In this document: one piece after another, positions 8,243 through 17,050 of the stretch
Position numbering within the stretch: the first letter of the stretch is position 1
Layout of the letters: each line of letters opens with the position of its first letter
From: Alicyclobacillus mali
GTDB lineage: Bacteria > Bacillota > Bacilli > Alicyclobacillales > Alicyclobacillaceae
DNA length: 33,959 nt
Direction: 5' to 3' (one strand)
NCBI RefSeq assembly: GCF_017329565.1
Contig: NZ_JAFMTT010000024.1
The notes under the pieces: model-generated
What the model was told of the DNA's origin: nothing
Seen by the model: only the letters and a program-made list of their open reading frames with translations
Database searches by the model: none
Program-made: the position numbers and the translations under genes

Positions 8243-8690
8243 ACGAATCGAGTTCACGAAGCCGGAGCAGAACCGGATCGCCCTACATGAACTAGAGGAT
8301 TCAGTCGCAGATCACAAAACAGCACTGCAGAGCTTGCTCGTGCTGATTCAAGATCTTGAAAACAGTGGGGTCCTTGAAATTCTCCACGCCGCGTTGAATT
8401 CGAAGGAGAAGATCGCCTCCATTGCGTTAGAGCAGATTCTGAAACCGTCCGTGTTGAATTCGGTAAAAAACACCATGATCGCAGTTGGATTGGTCGGGAA
8501 GATTGATCCAGACCGGATTGGTGCGTTGGCGGATGCTGTAGTCGTCGGTCTTCAGCGCGGGCACGAAAGCCTCGAATCGAACAAGAAGGTCGGCGTCTTC
8601 GAACTCGTAAAGGCGCTGCGAGACCCTGGCGTCAACCGTGCCTTGGCGTTCGTGCTTGGATTGTTACGGGGCTTAGGCGAAAGGCTCTAG
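8217..8690 (+). CDS. DUF1641 family protein, formate dehydrogenase partner (YjgD/YrhD-like)
   Basis: About 157 residues, mainly alpha-helical. It carries the DUF1641 pattern: an N-terminal LHELEDSVADHK helix, the core VGLVGKIDPDRIGAL, and the C-terminal VFELVKALRDPGVNRAL signature followed by a hydrophobic helix (AFVLGLLRGLGERL). The gene overlaps the end of the formate dehydrogenase by 26 bases, so the two are probably translationally coupled. I chose GTG 8217 because GGAGG (8202-8206) lies ten bases before it; the TTG at 8208 is too close. In Bacillus this protein is the second subunit of a menaquinone-linked, membrane-associated formate dehydrogenase; the same role here is inferred from gene pairing. 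Confidence 0.85.
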   Translation: MARPITNIKRIEFTKPEQNRIALHELEDSVADHKTALQSLLVLIQDLENSGVLEILHAALNSKEKIASIALEQILKPSVLNSVKNTMIAVGLVGKIDPDRIGALADAVVVGLQRGHESLESNKKVGVFELVKALRDPGVNRALAFVLGLLRGLGERL

Positions 8691-9183
8691 TTCTTTCATA
8701 GGCATATTTCATCGTATTGAACGATCCGGTGGAGAGTTACTTTGCCTCCACCGGATTCTTGTCCAGCGTTAACATAGCCAGTTCAGTGATAGGGTGATCC
8801 TGCAAACGGTGTTCGCTATCTTCTAAAGCTAAATTTGTTTTTCTAGTTAATTGAAACTGGGTTCTCAATAGATAACTCGCTGAAGTGTGTACATGACGTG
8901 TGTTTGTGGTTGGCATGGACTATGTCCTATCTAATTGCGAATTCATGATAGACATCATCGAGGAGCTTAATATTCTGATTTTATTGTTCTTGGTGAATCA
9001 TTTATCCTCGATATCCCCTCTCTGCTATTGTTCTTGGAATTGATCTCAGTGGCCAGCGATTATGATAAAACATTTCGTCATTGTAGGTACGGAATGTAGA
9101 TCAAAGTGCAGACATTCTGCAGCTGTGTAACTCAGTGAACGCACTCCGAATCACGGCGGTTTGCCTCAAGTAGGAGGATAAGG
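8691..9183. other. Gene-free stretch between the FDH operon and the TRIC gene
   Basis: AT-richer than its surroundings with no coding signal. It contains the FDH operon terminator and a possible promoter, TTGATC (9040-9045), 17-base spacer, TGATAA (9063-9068). The -10 lies in a TTATGATAA sequence that also forms the core of the palindrome at 4651-4663. The remaining ~280 bases hold nothing I recognise. Confidence 0.4.
8724..8762 (+). terminator. Terminator of the formate dehydrogenase operon
   Basis: An 11-bp perfect stem (8724-8734 with 8746-8756) with an 11-base loop, followed by TCTTGTCC. It lies 33 bases after the DUF1641 stop codon. Confidence 0.75.
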
Positions 9184-9807
9184 ATGGATACGTTTGGTTG
9201 GCTCATTATCCACGGTATCGGAACCATTGCCTACGCTGCAAGCGGAGCGTTCGTGGCGTTGCAGGCACGATATAGGATGATCGGAGTATACGTATTGGGT
9301 TTAACAACGGCCTTCGGAGGGGGGGTGATCCGCAACAACATTATCGGCATCCCTGTCATAAAACTTTGGGATCGTGAAACGCTGTTACTGGTATTGGGTA
9401 CATTGACCATACTCTATTTGCTATCTACAAAATGGATACATCATTGGAGAAGGTGGGGGCTCTTTTTCGATTCCATTGGACTTGCGTCGTTTGCGTTGCA
9501 GGGTGCGTTATACGCAAAACAAGTGAGTGACAATATCTTCGTGATCATCATTGCCGCATTGTTCTCAGGTGTTGGGGGCGGTATGATTCGGGACTTGTTG
9601 GCGGGGAGAAAACCCATCGCTCTTCAGGAAGAAGTACATGCAGTGCTGACTATTCTAGTTGGCGTTGCAGTCTGGATAGATGGAATAAGTTACAAGCGTC
9701 CATTACCCCTGATTTTGCTCATTATAGTGGTCGTTACAATTCGCATGATAGCAGTCCGGTTTAAGCACTTACGACAACGAGAATTGACCAGCGGTTCGCA
9801 GCGATAA
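9184..9807 (+). CDS. TRIC/UPF0126 family membrane protein (cation channel-like)
   Basis: A 207-residue membrane protein with about seven hydrophobic segments built as two internal repeats. Each repeat carries the family glycine motif: FGGGVIRN near residue 49 and GVGGGMIRD near 133. This layout is that of prokaryotic trimeric intracellular cation channel homologues (UPF0126, YadS/YvgT type). A basic tail (HLRQRE) ends the protein. The start is ATG with AGGAGGATAAGG immediately before it. The stop codon is followed within ten bases by an IS remnant, so its native downstream context has been lost. The family fold is clear; what it conducts here is not. Confidence 0.85.
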   Translation: MDTFGWLIIHGIGTIAYAASGAFVALQARYRMIGVYVLGLTTAFGGGVIRNNIIGIPVIKLWDRETLLLVLGTLTILYLLSTKWIHHWRRWGLFFDSIGLASFALQGALYAKQVSDNIFVIIIAALFSGVGGGMIRDLLAGRKPIALQEEVHAVLTILVGVAVWIDGISYKRPLPLILLIIVVVTIRMIAVRFKHLRQRELTSGSQR

Positions 9808-10212
9808 TCATAGGAGAGCTTTTTGCAGAATCGTGAGTCCATGTGAGGCAAGGGATTTTCGAGTAGAAAGCTTGACACACCCCTGTTCTTCGATACTTGG
9901 CATGCGCTTTTGACGCTTTTGCACAATCAAAGGCTCAAACTCGCCTTTCCTGTCTCGAGGAAGCGCGATATCGATATCGCCGAGTTCGGACTGCACCGTC
10001 CGCTTGGCGCCGTGGCCATTTCGGGCGTTATCCGTGTCTTTGTGCTTCGCGTCGTATTTGGTATATCCCAGATGCGTGTCCAATTCGGCTTCGAGCATCT
10101 CTTGGATGGTGCTCGCGAATAGATCCTTGAGCATATTTTGGACGTCGTGAATATCGTTCAACTTGCCATCTCGAATGAGTTGACGGATTTGTTCCTTGGA
10201 TATAAGTTCCAT
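9808..10212 (-). pseudogene. IS256-family transposase, truncated and fused to another IS end
   Basis: The first 110 residues are a normal IS256/MULE-type transposase N-terminus (KEQIRQLIRDG, LKDLFASTIQEMLEAELDTHLGY, the NARNGHGAKRTV region, PRDRKGEFEP). The catalytic DDE domain, nearly 300 further residues, is missing. After codon 110 (around 9884) the frame runs into unrelated DNA and picks up 24 residues ending in SHGLTILQKALL. That tail DNA matches the sequence at 33862 onward, which is the end of a different IS. The product cannot be an active transposase. Confidence 0.85.
9816..9883. mobile_element. End fragment of an unidentified IS (first copy)
   Basis: From 9816 the sequence GAGCTTTTTGCAGAATC and what follows aligns without gaps to 33862-33909 (about 40 of 48 bases identical), and a shared CACCCC continues the similarity to about 9883. 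On the minus strand both copies read as a similar peptide (TRKSLASHGLTILQ versus ARKTLAAQGLVILQ). It is therefore the terminal piece of an IS family present at least twice. Confidence 0.65.
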
Positions 10213-10284
10213 GCCGGTTCACTCCCCTTGTAGACTCCCACTCCTGGGCTCGGGGAGTTTACACAAGTTCATTTTACACTCTCC
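9884..10284 (-). mobile_element. IS256-family element remnant with one terminal repeat
   Basis: It comprises the 5' third of the transposase gene plus the upstream terminal region. At about 10254-10284 the sequence read on the minus strand starts GGAGAGTGTAAAATGAAC and continues TTGTGTAAACTCC, typical of IS256-type ends. The other end is missing. Confidence 0.6.
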
Positions 10285-10412
10285 AACTCGAGTTTGACAG
10301 TACCCTTGATATGGCGCGGATTGTAGGGGCGAGTTTGTACCACACGCACTTTAGCCCCGCGTGGCTGCGGGGCTCGTTAGAAAGCGATTCGTCTTGTGGC
10401 ATCTTGTACGGC

Positions 10413-12221
10413 CTACTCGGCCGACGTCATGTGTTGTTGTTGTGCCTTCGTCACCGACAAGGTCTTGTTCGGCGTCGGAATCCCCAGGCTTGTGAGGATG
10501 GCCTTCACACTGTCCTTCGCCTTGGTGACGCTGACGAATTCCTTGTCTAAAAACGTGGCGCGCACCGCCTTCCAGCGCCTCAGTTCCCGTACGATGGCTT
10601 CTCCTGTGTACCACCGCGACTCTAATTCGGCCAGCGCCTTGGATCGGTCTTCAACCCACGCAAGACTTTCTGCTGCGACCTTGTCGCGCGCCCATTGACG
10701 GCGATACAACACTTGCATCTCCTGCTCGAAGAGGTAGGCCAGCACGCAGACGAAGATGTGCCCACGAACCCGCCGCTCATTCCAGTGATAGACCGGCCCG
10801 ACATCCAGGAAATTTTTGATCTGGTGAAACGCACGTTCGATCCCCATCAGCGTCTTGTACGATTGGACCACGTCGGCTGCAGGCAAATCCGTATTGGTTC
10901 GAATCAGGAACTTTCCGTCGCGCAGTGTTTCTTTGATGATGGCGTCCTCATCGCGCCGATACGTCAGGATGCCGTTCTTGTAGTCGATCTGAAAGAACGC
11001 TTCCACCCCTTTTCGGGTTAACAAGTCGGCCACCTTGAGCATGACGCCTTTGTCCGTCGGCTTTCGCCCGCGTTTCGGGTTCGCCAAGCTCTCCGCCAAG
11101 GCTTTCAGACCCGCTTCAGTCTCCTCCAACGCGCTCTCCCGAAACGCGGCATCCTGACGCGCTTTCTCCGGATTGTAGCAGAGGATGTACCGGACGCCTT
11201 CGGCCTTTTCGGCGTCGTCCACGCTTGTGGCGGGCACCTCGAGGTAGCGCAGGTTGTCTTTCAGTTCATGGTAGGCGTTGACGTCCGCAAACTGTTCCAG
11301 CAACGCGTCGCTCACGATGCGCCCGCGCTTGTGGAACGCGACAATGTATGGGAATCCCGCCTCCGCCATCAGGGCCATGTTCTTTTCCGTGACCATGCCG
11401 CGGTCTCCCACGAACACGCACTGCTCGACCGCAAAGTCTTCTTTCAGACGTTTCAAGATGTCTGGCACGGTTTGCTTGTCGGACACGTTGCCCGCGAGTA
11501 CTTCGTGCGTGATGGGAATGCCTTCAGGGGTCACCAGGAACCCAAGCTCGACCTGCTCGAGGTCGGGGCGATGCGTTCGGGAATACCCATGCTCTCCTAA
11601 GGGACAGGCGTGCCCGTGGAGATGGGTGCTAGTCAAGTCGTACAGAACCAACGAGAGCCTGAAGTTCAGCAAGTCTGTCAGTCGCCCGTACAACACACGT
11701 TCCAGTTGAGGCTTGATGTCGACGAGATAGTCGAGCGCTCGATAGAAGTGCTGAAGCTGCCACGGCTCCCCGTCCCAGTCCGGAAGATAGAGATCGTCCA
11801 GCGTGTGAAAGAGGCGAAGCTTACTCGAGGGATCGACGAGCCGATGAATGACCATGGCCTGGACGTACCGCGCGACGTCAAAGGTGACCTCGCGGTCACG
11901 CAAGGCGTCACGAATGGCCTCGGTGAGCCCGAGTTGATTCCACAAAAATTGCACCACATACGGAACGCCGAAATGGAGCACCTGCTGAGTCTCAAAGTCC
12001 TCGAGCGAACCGGTGGTGCGATGCTGTAGGAGAGACTCGAGGGTCCGGATAATCTGTTCAATTTCGCGCTCAGAATATTGGCTGATATTGCCCAAGCTTG
12101 CGACACGCCGTTTCTTGACCGTCCGACCTTCGCGGTAGGACTCAACGATGTGGAGATACTTGTAGGTCTTACCGTCGGGCTTCTTTGTGGATACAATTTG
12201 CGCGAACAAGAGGACCACCAC
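10413..12221 (-). CDS. IS1634-family transposase
   Basis: A full-length 602-residue DDE transposase of the IS4 superfamily, IS1634 group. The catalytic residues are visible as D195 in LVLYDLTSTH, D273 in VFVGDRGM and E462 in GIERAFHQIKN (the YREK-like segment). The N-terminus (KTYKYLHIVESYREG) and the long insert between the second Asp and the Glu are normal for the group. The start is a GTG without a strong ribosome binding site. It lies inside matching inverted repeats with no frameshift, so the element could still be active. Confidence 0.92.
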   Translation of the reverse strand: MVVLLFAQIVSTKKPDGKTYKYLHIVESYREGRTVKKRRVASLGNISQYSEREIEQIIRTLESLLQHRTTGSLEDFETQQVLHFGVPYVVQFLWNQLGLTEAIRDALRDREVTFDVARYVQAMVIHRLVDPSSKLRLFHTLDDLYLPDWDGEPWQLQHFYRALDYLVDIKPQLERVLYGRLTDLLNFRLSLVLYDLTSTHLHGHACPLGEHGYSRTHRPDLEQVELGFLVTPEGIPITHEVLAGNVSDKQTVPDILKRLKEDFAVEQCVFVGDRGMVTEKNMALMAEAGFPYIVAFHKRGRIVSDALLEQFADVNAYHELKDNLRYLEVPATSVDDAEKAEGVRYILCYNPEKARQDAAFRESALEETEAGLKALAESLANPKRGRKPTDKGVMLKVADLLTRKGVEAFFQIDYKNGILTYRRDEDAIIKETLRDGKFLIRTNTDLPAADVVQSYKTLMGIERAFHQIKNFLDVGPVYHWNERRVRGHIFVCVLAYLFEQEMQVLYRRQWARDKVAAESLAWVEDRSKALAELESRWYTGEAIVRELRRWKAVRATFLDKEFVSVTKAKDSVKAILTSLGIPTPNKTLSVTKAQQQHMTSAE

Positions 12222-12325
12222 CGCGAATATTTATATCCACAATCATAGTGCATAGGCCCTTATGTATCAACGATTACGCGAAAAAAGTTTGACCTACACT
12301 TTCGGAAACAAAACGTCCCCAAACG

Positions 12326-12351
12326 ACGAAAAAACCGCGCCGTAGCGCGGT
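12326..12351 (-). terminator. Inward-facing terminator at the transposase-proximal IS end
   Basis: Read on the minus strand, ACCGCGC-TACG-GCGCGGT (arms at 12345-12351 and 12334-12340) is followed by TTTTTTCG. It stops transcription entering the IS from the right before it reaches the transposase. Confidence 0.7.
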
Positions 12352-12385
12352 TCCGACGTTCCGATGAGGCGTCTTACTGTCAAAC

Positions 12386-12793
12386 TTGATTGAGCTAGAG
12401 GACCGAAAGATCAGCCTGTCCGACGGGCTGTCGCCGGATCAGGAGGCGAAGACGCTGATCCATGAGTACGCCCATGCGCTGATGCATGCCGATTTCGACG
12501 ATCGGTTCACGGTTGTTGAGGGAGGCGGGCCATCGCCCGAGCGTCAGCAGATGGAGGTCGAGGCGGAGGCGGTCGCGTACTGCGTGGCGTCGGCGTTTGG
12601 GTTCGACACCAGCGACGATTCGGCGAGTTATGTATGGGCGTGGTCCGGGGGAGACAAGCGCAAGTTGCGTGCGAGCCTCGAGCGGATCTCCGCAGCGGTT
12701 CATGAACCGCCCTATGCGGGACCGCACGTATTCGAAAGGGCGGGGGCTAGCCGCCCCCCTTACTCGACGTTTTGCCGGTCGCTGCTCCATTGA
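12386..12793 (+). pseudogene. ArdC-like/ImmA-IrrE-type metallopeptidase, 5' end lost to the IS insertion
   Basis: The reading frame starts exactly at the inner edge of the IS1634 inverted repeat, so the true N-terminus is gone. What remains is a zinc-peptidase segment: LIHEYAHALMH contains the HExxH motif, followed by VEAEAVAYCVASAFGFDTS and YVWAWSGGD, a pattern typical of ArdC-type antirestriction proteins on plasmids and integrative elements. The missing part would be the ssDNA-binding N-terminal domain. The remainder may still be transcribed but is unlikely to function. It marks a former plasmid- or ICE-derived island. Confidence 0.75.
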
Positions 12794-12985
12794 CGGCACT
12801 GTTGTTGCTCGTTCAGGGACTCTACTTCGCGTGCGCTGTGAGAGTCTGTGCCACAAAGCGGGAGAGGACTACACCAATCGAAAGAAGATTTCTTCGTATA
12901 CGCACTTCGCACAGGGTAATCGGCAGCCTGGGCCTGTGGTGTTCCGTACAGGGATGTGGATCCCGACAGCGCCTGCGTACTGGCT

Positions 12986-13882
12986 TCAGCTTGGGATTTT
13001 CTCCTTTATAAAATCTCCGATTTCTTTCAGCGCTTCCTCCGACTCTGGTATCGGGAAGCTGTGAAACACGTGCCACATGTCTTGCCAGATGTGCAGCCTA
13101 GCATCCACGCCTGTTTGACGGAGCTTTTCGTGGAGCCTGACGGAGTCGTCCAGCAGGCACTCGTCGTAGCCCACATGAATGAGAATTGGTGGTAGGCCGG
13201 CGAGATCGGCATATAGAGGCGAGACGAGCGGGTGCGTTAGTTGATCCGCATTGCAGTACAAGAGCGGTGCCTTTCGAATTCCCTCTGGCTCAAGCCACGG
13301 ATCAGACGCAGCGCGCGATTCCATGGACGGTCCGGTACCTGCCAAATCGGTCCACGGAGAGAGAAGTGCGGCACACGCGGGGAGCGGTTTGCCTGCGTCT
13401 CGGAGCGAGACGAGCGTGGCCATCGTCAGGCCGCCACCTGCTGAGTCTCCAGCGATGGCGATTCGATCCGATGCAATGCCTTGCGCCAGGAGCGAATCGT
13501 AGGCTTCGACCGCATCCTCCACGGCGGCCGGGAACTTGTGTTCAGGGGCGAGCCGATATTCAATCAGGGCCACACGCGACCCTGACGCTTGCGCGAGGCG
13601 CCACGCCAGGCTTCGGTGGGACTCACAGCTGCCCATGTAGTAGGCGCCGCCATGTAAGTAGAGGATTACGCGTGTGGAGGCGTTTTCCGTGATGGAAATC
13701 CACTCTCCGGGTACATTCCCGAATGAGGTGCGCTCCACCTTTACACTATCTGGCTTCGGGATAGTGCGGCCCATTTGATCCAAACCGGCGCGTTGGGTTT
13801 CCAAGCTTTGTTCGGCGAGGTTTTGGGACGAGCGCATTTGCTGTAACATGGAGCGAACTGCGAGTGCCTGTGGGCTGGGCAT
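12986..13882 (-). CDS. Alpha/beta hydrolase, hormone-sensitive-lipase family esterase
   Basis: A cytoplasmic carboxylesterase of 298 residues hydrolysing short or medium acyl esters. The oxyanion-hole motif HGGAYYMGS is at 77-85, the nucleophile Ser147 in GDSAGGG, the acid Asp240 in GYDECLLDD and the base His271 in MWHVFH, which is the complete HSL-family triad. Length and motifs match Alicyclobacillus Est2-type enzymes. AGGAGG precedes the ATG at a normal distance. It lies downstream of the GT39 gene on the same strand with a 93-base gap; co-transcription is possible but not shown. No signal peptide. Confidence 0.92.
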   Translation of the reverse strand: MPSPQALAVRSMLQQMRSSQNLAEQSLETQRAGLDQMGRTIPKPDSVKVERTSFGNVPGEWISITENASTRVILYLHGGAYYMGSCESHRSLAWRLAQASGSRVALIEYRLAPEHKFPAAVEDAVEAYDSLLAQGIASDRIAIAGDSAGGGLTMATLVSLRDAGKPLPACAALLSPWTDLAGTGPSMESRAASDPWLEPEGIRKAPLLYCNADQLTHPLVSPLYADLAGLPPILIHVGYDECLLDDSVRLHEKLRQTGVDARLHIWQDMWHVFHSFPIPESEEALKEIGDFIKEKIPS

Positions 13883-13975
13883 CCATACATCCTCCTTGTA
13901 AGCGGTATCAATTTAATAGCTAGAATATCATATAGCTCAAGGTTTGGCGATCCCGCCCGTGAAGCAACGCGGGGA

Positions 13976-15265
13976 CTACGCGTGCGGACGGATGACCCGC
14001 TTGCATCCATGCCACAGCAAGACGCACGCCGGACCGGCAAAGACGGCGAAAAGCGGCATCAACGGATATCGGAATCGATCCCATGCAGGAAAGAAGAAAA
14101 AGAAGCATGTGTAGTACACGATAAAGGTGAGCAGAAGGGCAGCTTTTCGGCGCGTGTGATCCAGCTTCATGCATGTGTACGCGACACCAGTCAAACTGAC
14201 GACCATCAACAGCCAGTAGACGCTTGTCGTCATGACGTCGATGGCGTGAAGATGTGGCTGGAACAGCGGGGACAGTCGGAACGTGTACCAATTCGCGTTG
14301 ACGTCGTCTTTGTATAAATCGAAGATCTTGACCCATCCGTTCAAAAAGGTTTTCCAAGGGTGGTGAAGGATATATTGTTCTGCCAGGTGCTCTCCAAGCT
14401 TGTTCTTGACGACTTCGTTATTTACGCGTACCAGAGGGTTGATGTACGGGTTGTACGACCACCAGTACCCGCCATTGACGTGGACGCCTTGCCATAGATT
14501 GGTGCCGCCGTTCGTGGACACAAGGACGAAGTGATGCATCGCAAGTCGGTTTCGCACTGTGACCGGGAGAATGGCGAGCAGCATGAACAGGCCGACCCAG
14601 ACCGCACGAACGAATGCCTCCCTGGCCCTCGCCATGGCCGTCGCGAGTTGCGAAGTTCCCTTGACGTTCGTGGTACACCATTCGTACAGAAATAAGAAGG
14701 CGGGAAATGCCAGAGGGATCGGCCGCACGTCGCATGCGAGTCCCACAATCACGCCCGCAATGGCCAGCCAGCGAAATGGGGCGGCGCGATTCGAACCAAG
14801 CAGGTAAACGACGAAGAACATCATGAGGAGAAGCGTAAACAACTCTTCAGAGCCCAGGACGCTGTTCCACACCAGTTGGCTCGGAAGCAGCGTGTACGCG
14901 GCGGCGGCACATGTGGCGGATCGCCAGTCACCGAAGAGCATGCGGGCCAACACGTAAACCAGTGCCACAATGCCCGTCGACAGAAGTGCATTCACGGCCA
15001 GGCCCATCCACACGGATGGCCCCGTGAGGCGGTAAATCAGGGACAGAAAAAATGGCCAGCCGATGGGCCAATAGGCCGTCGGATGCCCCATCCAGTTGTA
15101 GCCCTGGTTGTGGGCCAGTTCAACCGCGCGCGCATAGTACCAGGCGAAATCCGCCTCTTGCACGGGGTGCATGAAAGAGATCCACGCGAACCTCAGCACG
15201 AGGTTGACGACGATGAGAATGGTCATAGCACGTCGATCCCGACGCAGACTCGCACTGCCCATCAT
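13976..15265 (-). CDS. GT39-like membrane glycosyltransferase (ArnT/PMT family)
   Basis: An integral membrane protein of 429 residues with about ten transmembrane helices. The first hydrophobic helix is followed by an outer loop with HPVQEADFAWYYARA; the Glu-Ala-Asp there (Asp39) is where GT-C enzymes keep their catalytic aspartate. The family transfers a sugar from a polyprenyl-phosphate donor to protein, lipid or wall polymer at the outer face of the membrane. AAAGGAG lies nine bases before ATG 15265. A second GT-C-type gene occurs at 28838. Donor and acceptor cannot be predicted. Confidence 0.75.
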   Translation of the reverse strand: MMGSASLRRDRRAMTILIVVNLVLRFAWISFMHPVQEADFAWYYARAVELAHNQGYNWMGHPTAYWPIGWPFFLSLIYRLTGPSVWMGLAVNALLSTGIVALVYVLARMLFGDWRSATCAAAAYTLLPSQLVWNSVLGSEELFTLLLMMFFVVYLLGSNRAAPFRWLAIAGVIVGLACDVRPIPLAFPAFLFLYEWCTTNVKGTSQLATAMARAREAFVRAVWVGLFMLLAILPVTVRNRLAMHHFVLVSTNGGTNLWQGVHVNGGYWWSYNPYINPLVRVNNEVVKNKLGEHLAEQYILHHPWKTFLNGWVKIFDLYKDDVNANWYTFRLSPLFQPHLHAIDVMTTSVYWLLMVVSLTGVAYTCMKLDHTRRKAALLLTFIVYYTCFFFFFPAWDRFRYPLMPLFAVFAGPACVLLWHGCKRVIRPHA

Positions 15266-15477
15266 GTCCGCTTGCTCCTTTCCACACTGTCCCCAATCCT
15301 AGCGCAAATTGAGCAAAGTTTCGAGTTTAGAACCGCATTCGGGTTTCATCGGCGGCATTCCGAGCGGGATGATGAGGTCAAAAAAGCAAAATGCTCCGAG
15401 ACACGCGATGAAAAATACCCAGGCTCGTATTCAGTAAAATTGGAATTGCATGGCGGCATGATGACGTCGAAGCGCTT

Positions 15478-15491
15478 TGCAAGCGCTATCA
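15478..15491 (+). promoter_or_regulatory. Consensus cre site upstream of the aldehyde dehydrogenase
   Basis: TGCAAGCGCTATCA matches the CcpA operator pattern TGNAANCGNTNNCA at every fixed position. It overlaps a perfect palindrome AGCGCTT-TGC-AAGCGCT (15471-15487) and lies 66 bases before the start codon. The promoter itself could not be placed with confidence. Confidence 0.6.
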
Positions 15492-15556
15492 TCGTCGGAT
15501 CGCCGTGGCGAGACAGGGTGCCCACTCGCGCAGAATGCCAAGAGAGGTGAGAGAAA

Positions 15557-17032
15557 GTGTCGAGCACGACCGCGGTGAAGTATGCTCAATGGAACAAACT
15601 GTACCTGGGAGGAGCGTGGAGGTCCGGGTCGAGCAGCAGAACGGTAACGGTCCGCAATCCGTACAACCAGGAGGTTCTCGCGGAGCTTCCGCTGGCATCG
15701 GCGGACGATATCGATCTGGCTTACCGAAAGGCCCAGGCAGCACAGCACGCGTGGGCTGAAGCGAGTGCATTCGCGCGCGCCGAGGTGATGGAGCGCGCGG
15801 CCGCCATTCTCGCGCAGAGGAAGGACGAGATGGTCCACTACTTGGTCGAGGAGACTGGCAGTTCCTATCTCAAGGCCAGCATCGAGGTGGATGCTTCCAT
15901 CGGCGACATCAAACTGGCCGCCGAATATGCACATAAAATGACGGCTGTGATCCTTCCTTCCGCTATTCCGGGGAAGGAAAATCGGGTATACCGCGCACCT
16001 GTTGGGGTGGTGGGTGCCATCACGCCGTGGAATTGGCCTTTTTACCTCAGCATCCGGGTGGTGGCTCCGGCCCTCGCAACGGGCAACGCCATTGTGCTCA
16101 AGGCCGATTCCCAGACGCCCATCACCGGCGGACTGCTTGTCGCCGACCTGTTTGAACAGGCGGGTCTTCCGCCAGGGCTGTTGAGCGTGGTGGTGGCGGA
16201 TCTCGATGAGGTCGGCGATGCCATGGTCGAACATCCGGTTCCCCGCGTGATCTCGTTCACGGGCTCCACGGCTGCAGGCCGTCATATCGCTGAGGTCGCG
16301 GCGCGATCGCTGCGCAAGGTTGCGCTCGAACTTGGCGGGAACAACGTGTTCATCGTGCTCGACGATGCGGACGTCGATCGGGCGGTTGCCGCGGCGGCGT
16401 TCGGCAAATACCTTCACCAGGGTCAGATCTGCATTGCGACGAATCGCATGATCGTCCATCGCAAGGTGTACGACGAGTTTGTCGAGAAGTTCAAGGCAGC
16501 AACCGAGAAGGTGAAGGTTGGCGATCCGGCAGATCCGGAGACGGTCATTTGTCCCCTCATCAACGAGCGCCAGGCAAAACGGATCATGGGCCTGATCGAC
16601 GAGAGCGTGAAGATGGGGGCTCGCCTGGTTTTGGAGGGGAAGCTCGAAGGGCAGCTCATGTATCCGTATATCCTGTCCGATGTGACCAACGACATGCCTA
16701 TCGCGAAAAACGAGATCTTTGGTCCGGTGGCAGCCATCCTCCCCGTGGATAGTGAAGAGGAGGCCGTGAACGTGGCGAACGACTCGGACTACGGACTCTC
16801 CGGGGCGGTGTTCACGGGAGACCTTGAGCGCGGAATTCGCGTCGCCCAGCGCATCGTCACAGGGATGATTCACGTCAATGACCAGACGGTCAATGTGGAA
16901 TCCAACGTTCCATTTGGTGGAGAAAAGGCTTCCGGCATCGGTCGTTATTGCGGCGAATGGGGCATCGAGGAGTTCACCACGTTGAAGTGGATCTCGGTGC
17001 AGAAGGAGCCGAGAGAGTATCCGTTTTCGTGA
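15557..17032 (+). CDS. NAD(P)-dependent aldehyde dehydrogenase (benzaldehyde/vanillin dehydrogenase-like)
   Basis: It oxidises an aldehyde to the carboxylic acid. At 491 residues it is full-length for the superfamily. Visible active-site elements are N159 in PWNWP, K182, the dinucleotide motif FTGSTAAG (234-241), the general base E258 in LELGG, nucleophile C292 in GQICIAT and E386 in EIFGP. Overall character (HQGQICIATNR, SGIGRYCGEWGIEEFT) is closest to the benzaldehyde/vanillin dehydrogenase group, but substrate assignment is tentative. The start is GTG with GAGGTGA six bases before it. A consensus cre site upstream suggests glucose repression. A terminator follows, so it is probably monocistronic. 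Confidence 0.88.
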   Translation: MSSTTAVKYAQWNKLYLGGAWRSGSSSRTVTVRNPYNQEVLAELPLASADDIDLAYRKAQAAQHAWAEASAFARAEVMERAAAILAQRKDEMVHYLVEETGSSYLKASIEVDASIGDIKLAAEYAHKMTAVILPSAIPGKENRVYRAPVGVVGAITPWNWPFYLSIRVVAPALATGNAIVLKADSQTPITGGLLVADLFEQAGLPPGLLSVVVADLDEVGDAMVEHPVPRVISFTGSTAAGRHIAEVAARSLRKVALELGGNNVFIVLDDADVDRAVAAAAFGKYLHQGQICIATNRMIVHRKVYDEFVEKFKAATEKVKVGDPADPETVICPLINERQAKRIMGLIDESVKMGARLVLEGKLEGQLMYPYILSDVTNDMPIAKNEIFGPVAAILPVDSEEEAVNVANDSDYGLSGAVFTGDLERGIRVAQRIVTGMIHVNDQTVNVESNVPFGGEKASGIGRYCGEWGIEEFTTLKWISVQKEPREYPFS

Positions 17033-17050
17033 ATATCAGTGTCATAGATT

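Larger units (their letters stand above)
10291..12386 (-). mobile_element. Complete IS1634-type insertion sequence
   Basis: Bounded by a perfect 12-bp inverted repeat, AGTTTGACAGTA at 10291-10302 and TACTGTCAAACT at 12375-12386, with partial matches just outside. It encodes one transposase. A GC-rich hairpin (10353-10360 with 10367-10374) lies after the transposase stop, and an inward-facing terminator lies at 12326-12351. No clear target-site duplication is visible, which fits later rearrangement at the left side. Confidence 0.8.

Noticed and set aside
15431..16873. A 480-codon open frame on the minus strand opposite the aldehyde dehydrogenase
   Set aside because: It is His/Arg-rich with no family motif, lacks a ribosome binding site and lies antisense to a gene with a complete catalytic set; typical of high-GC shadow frames.
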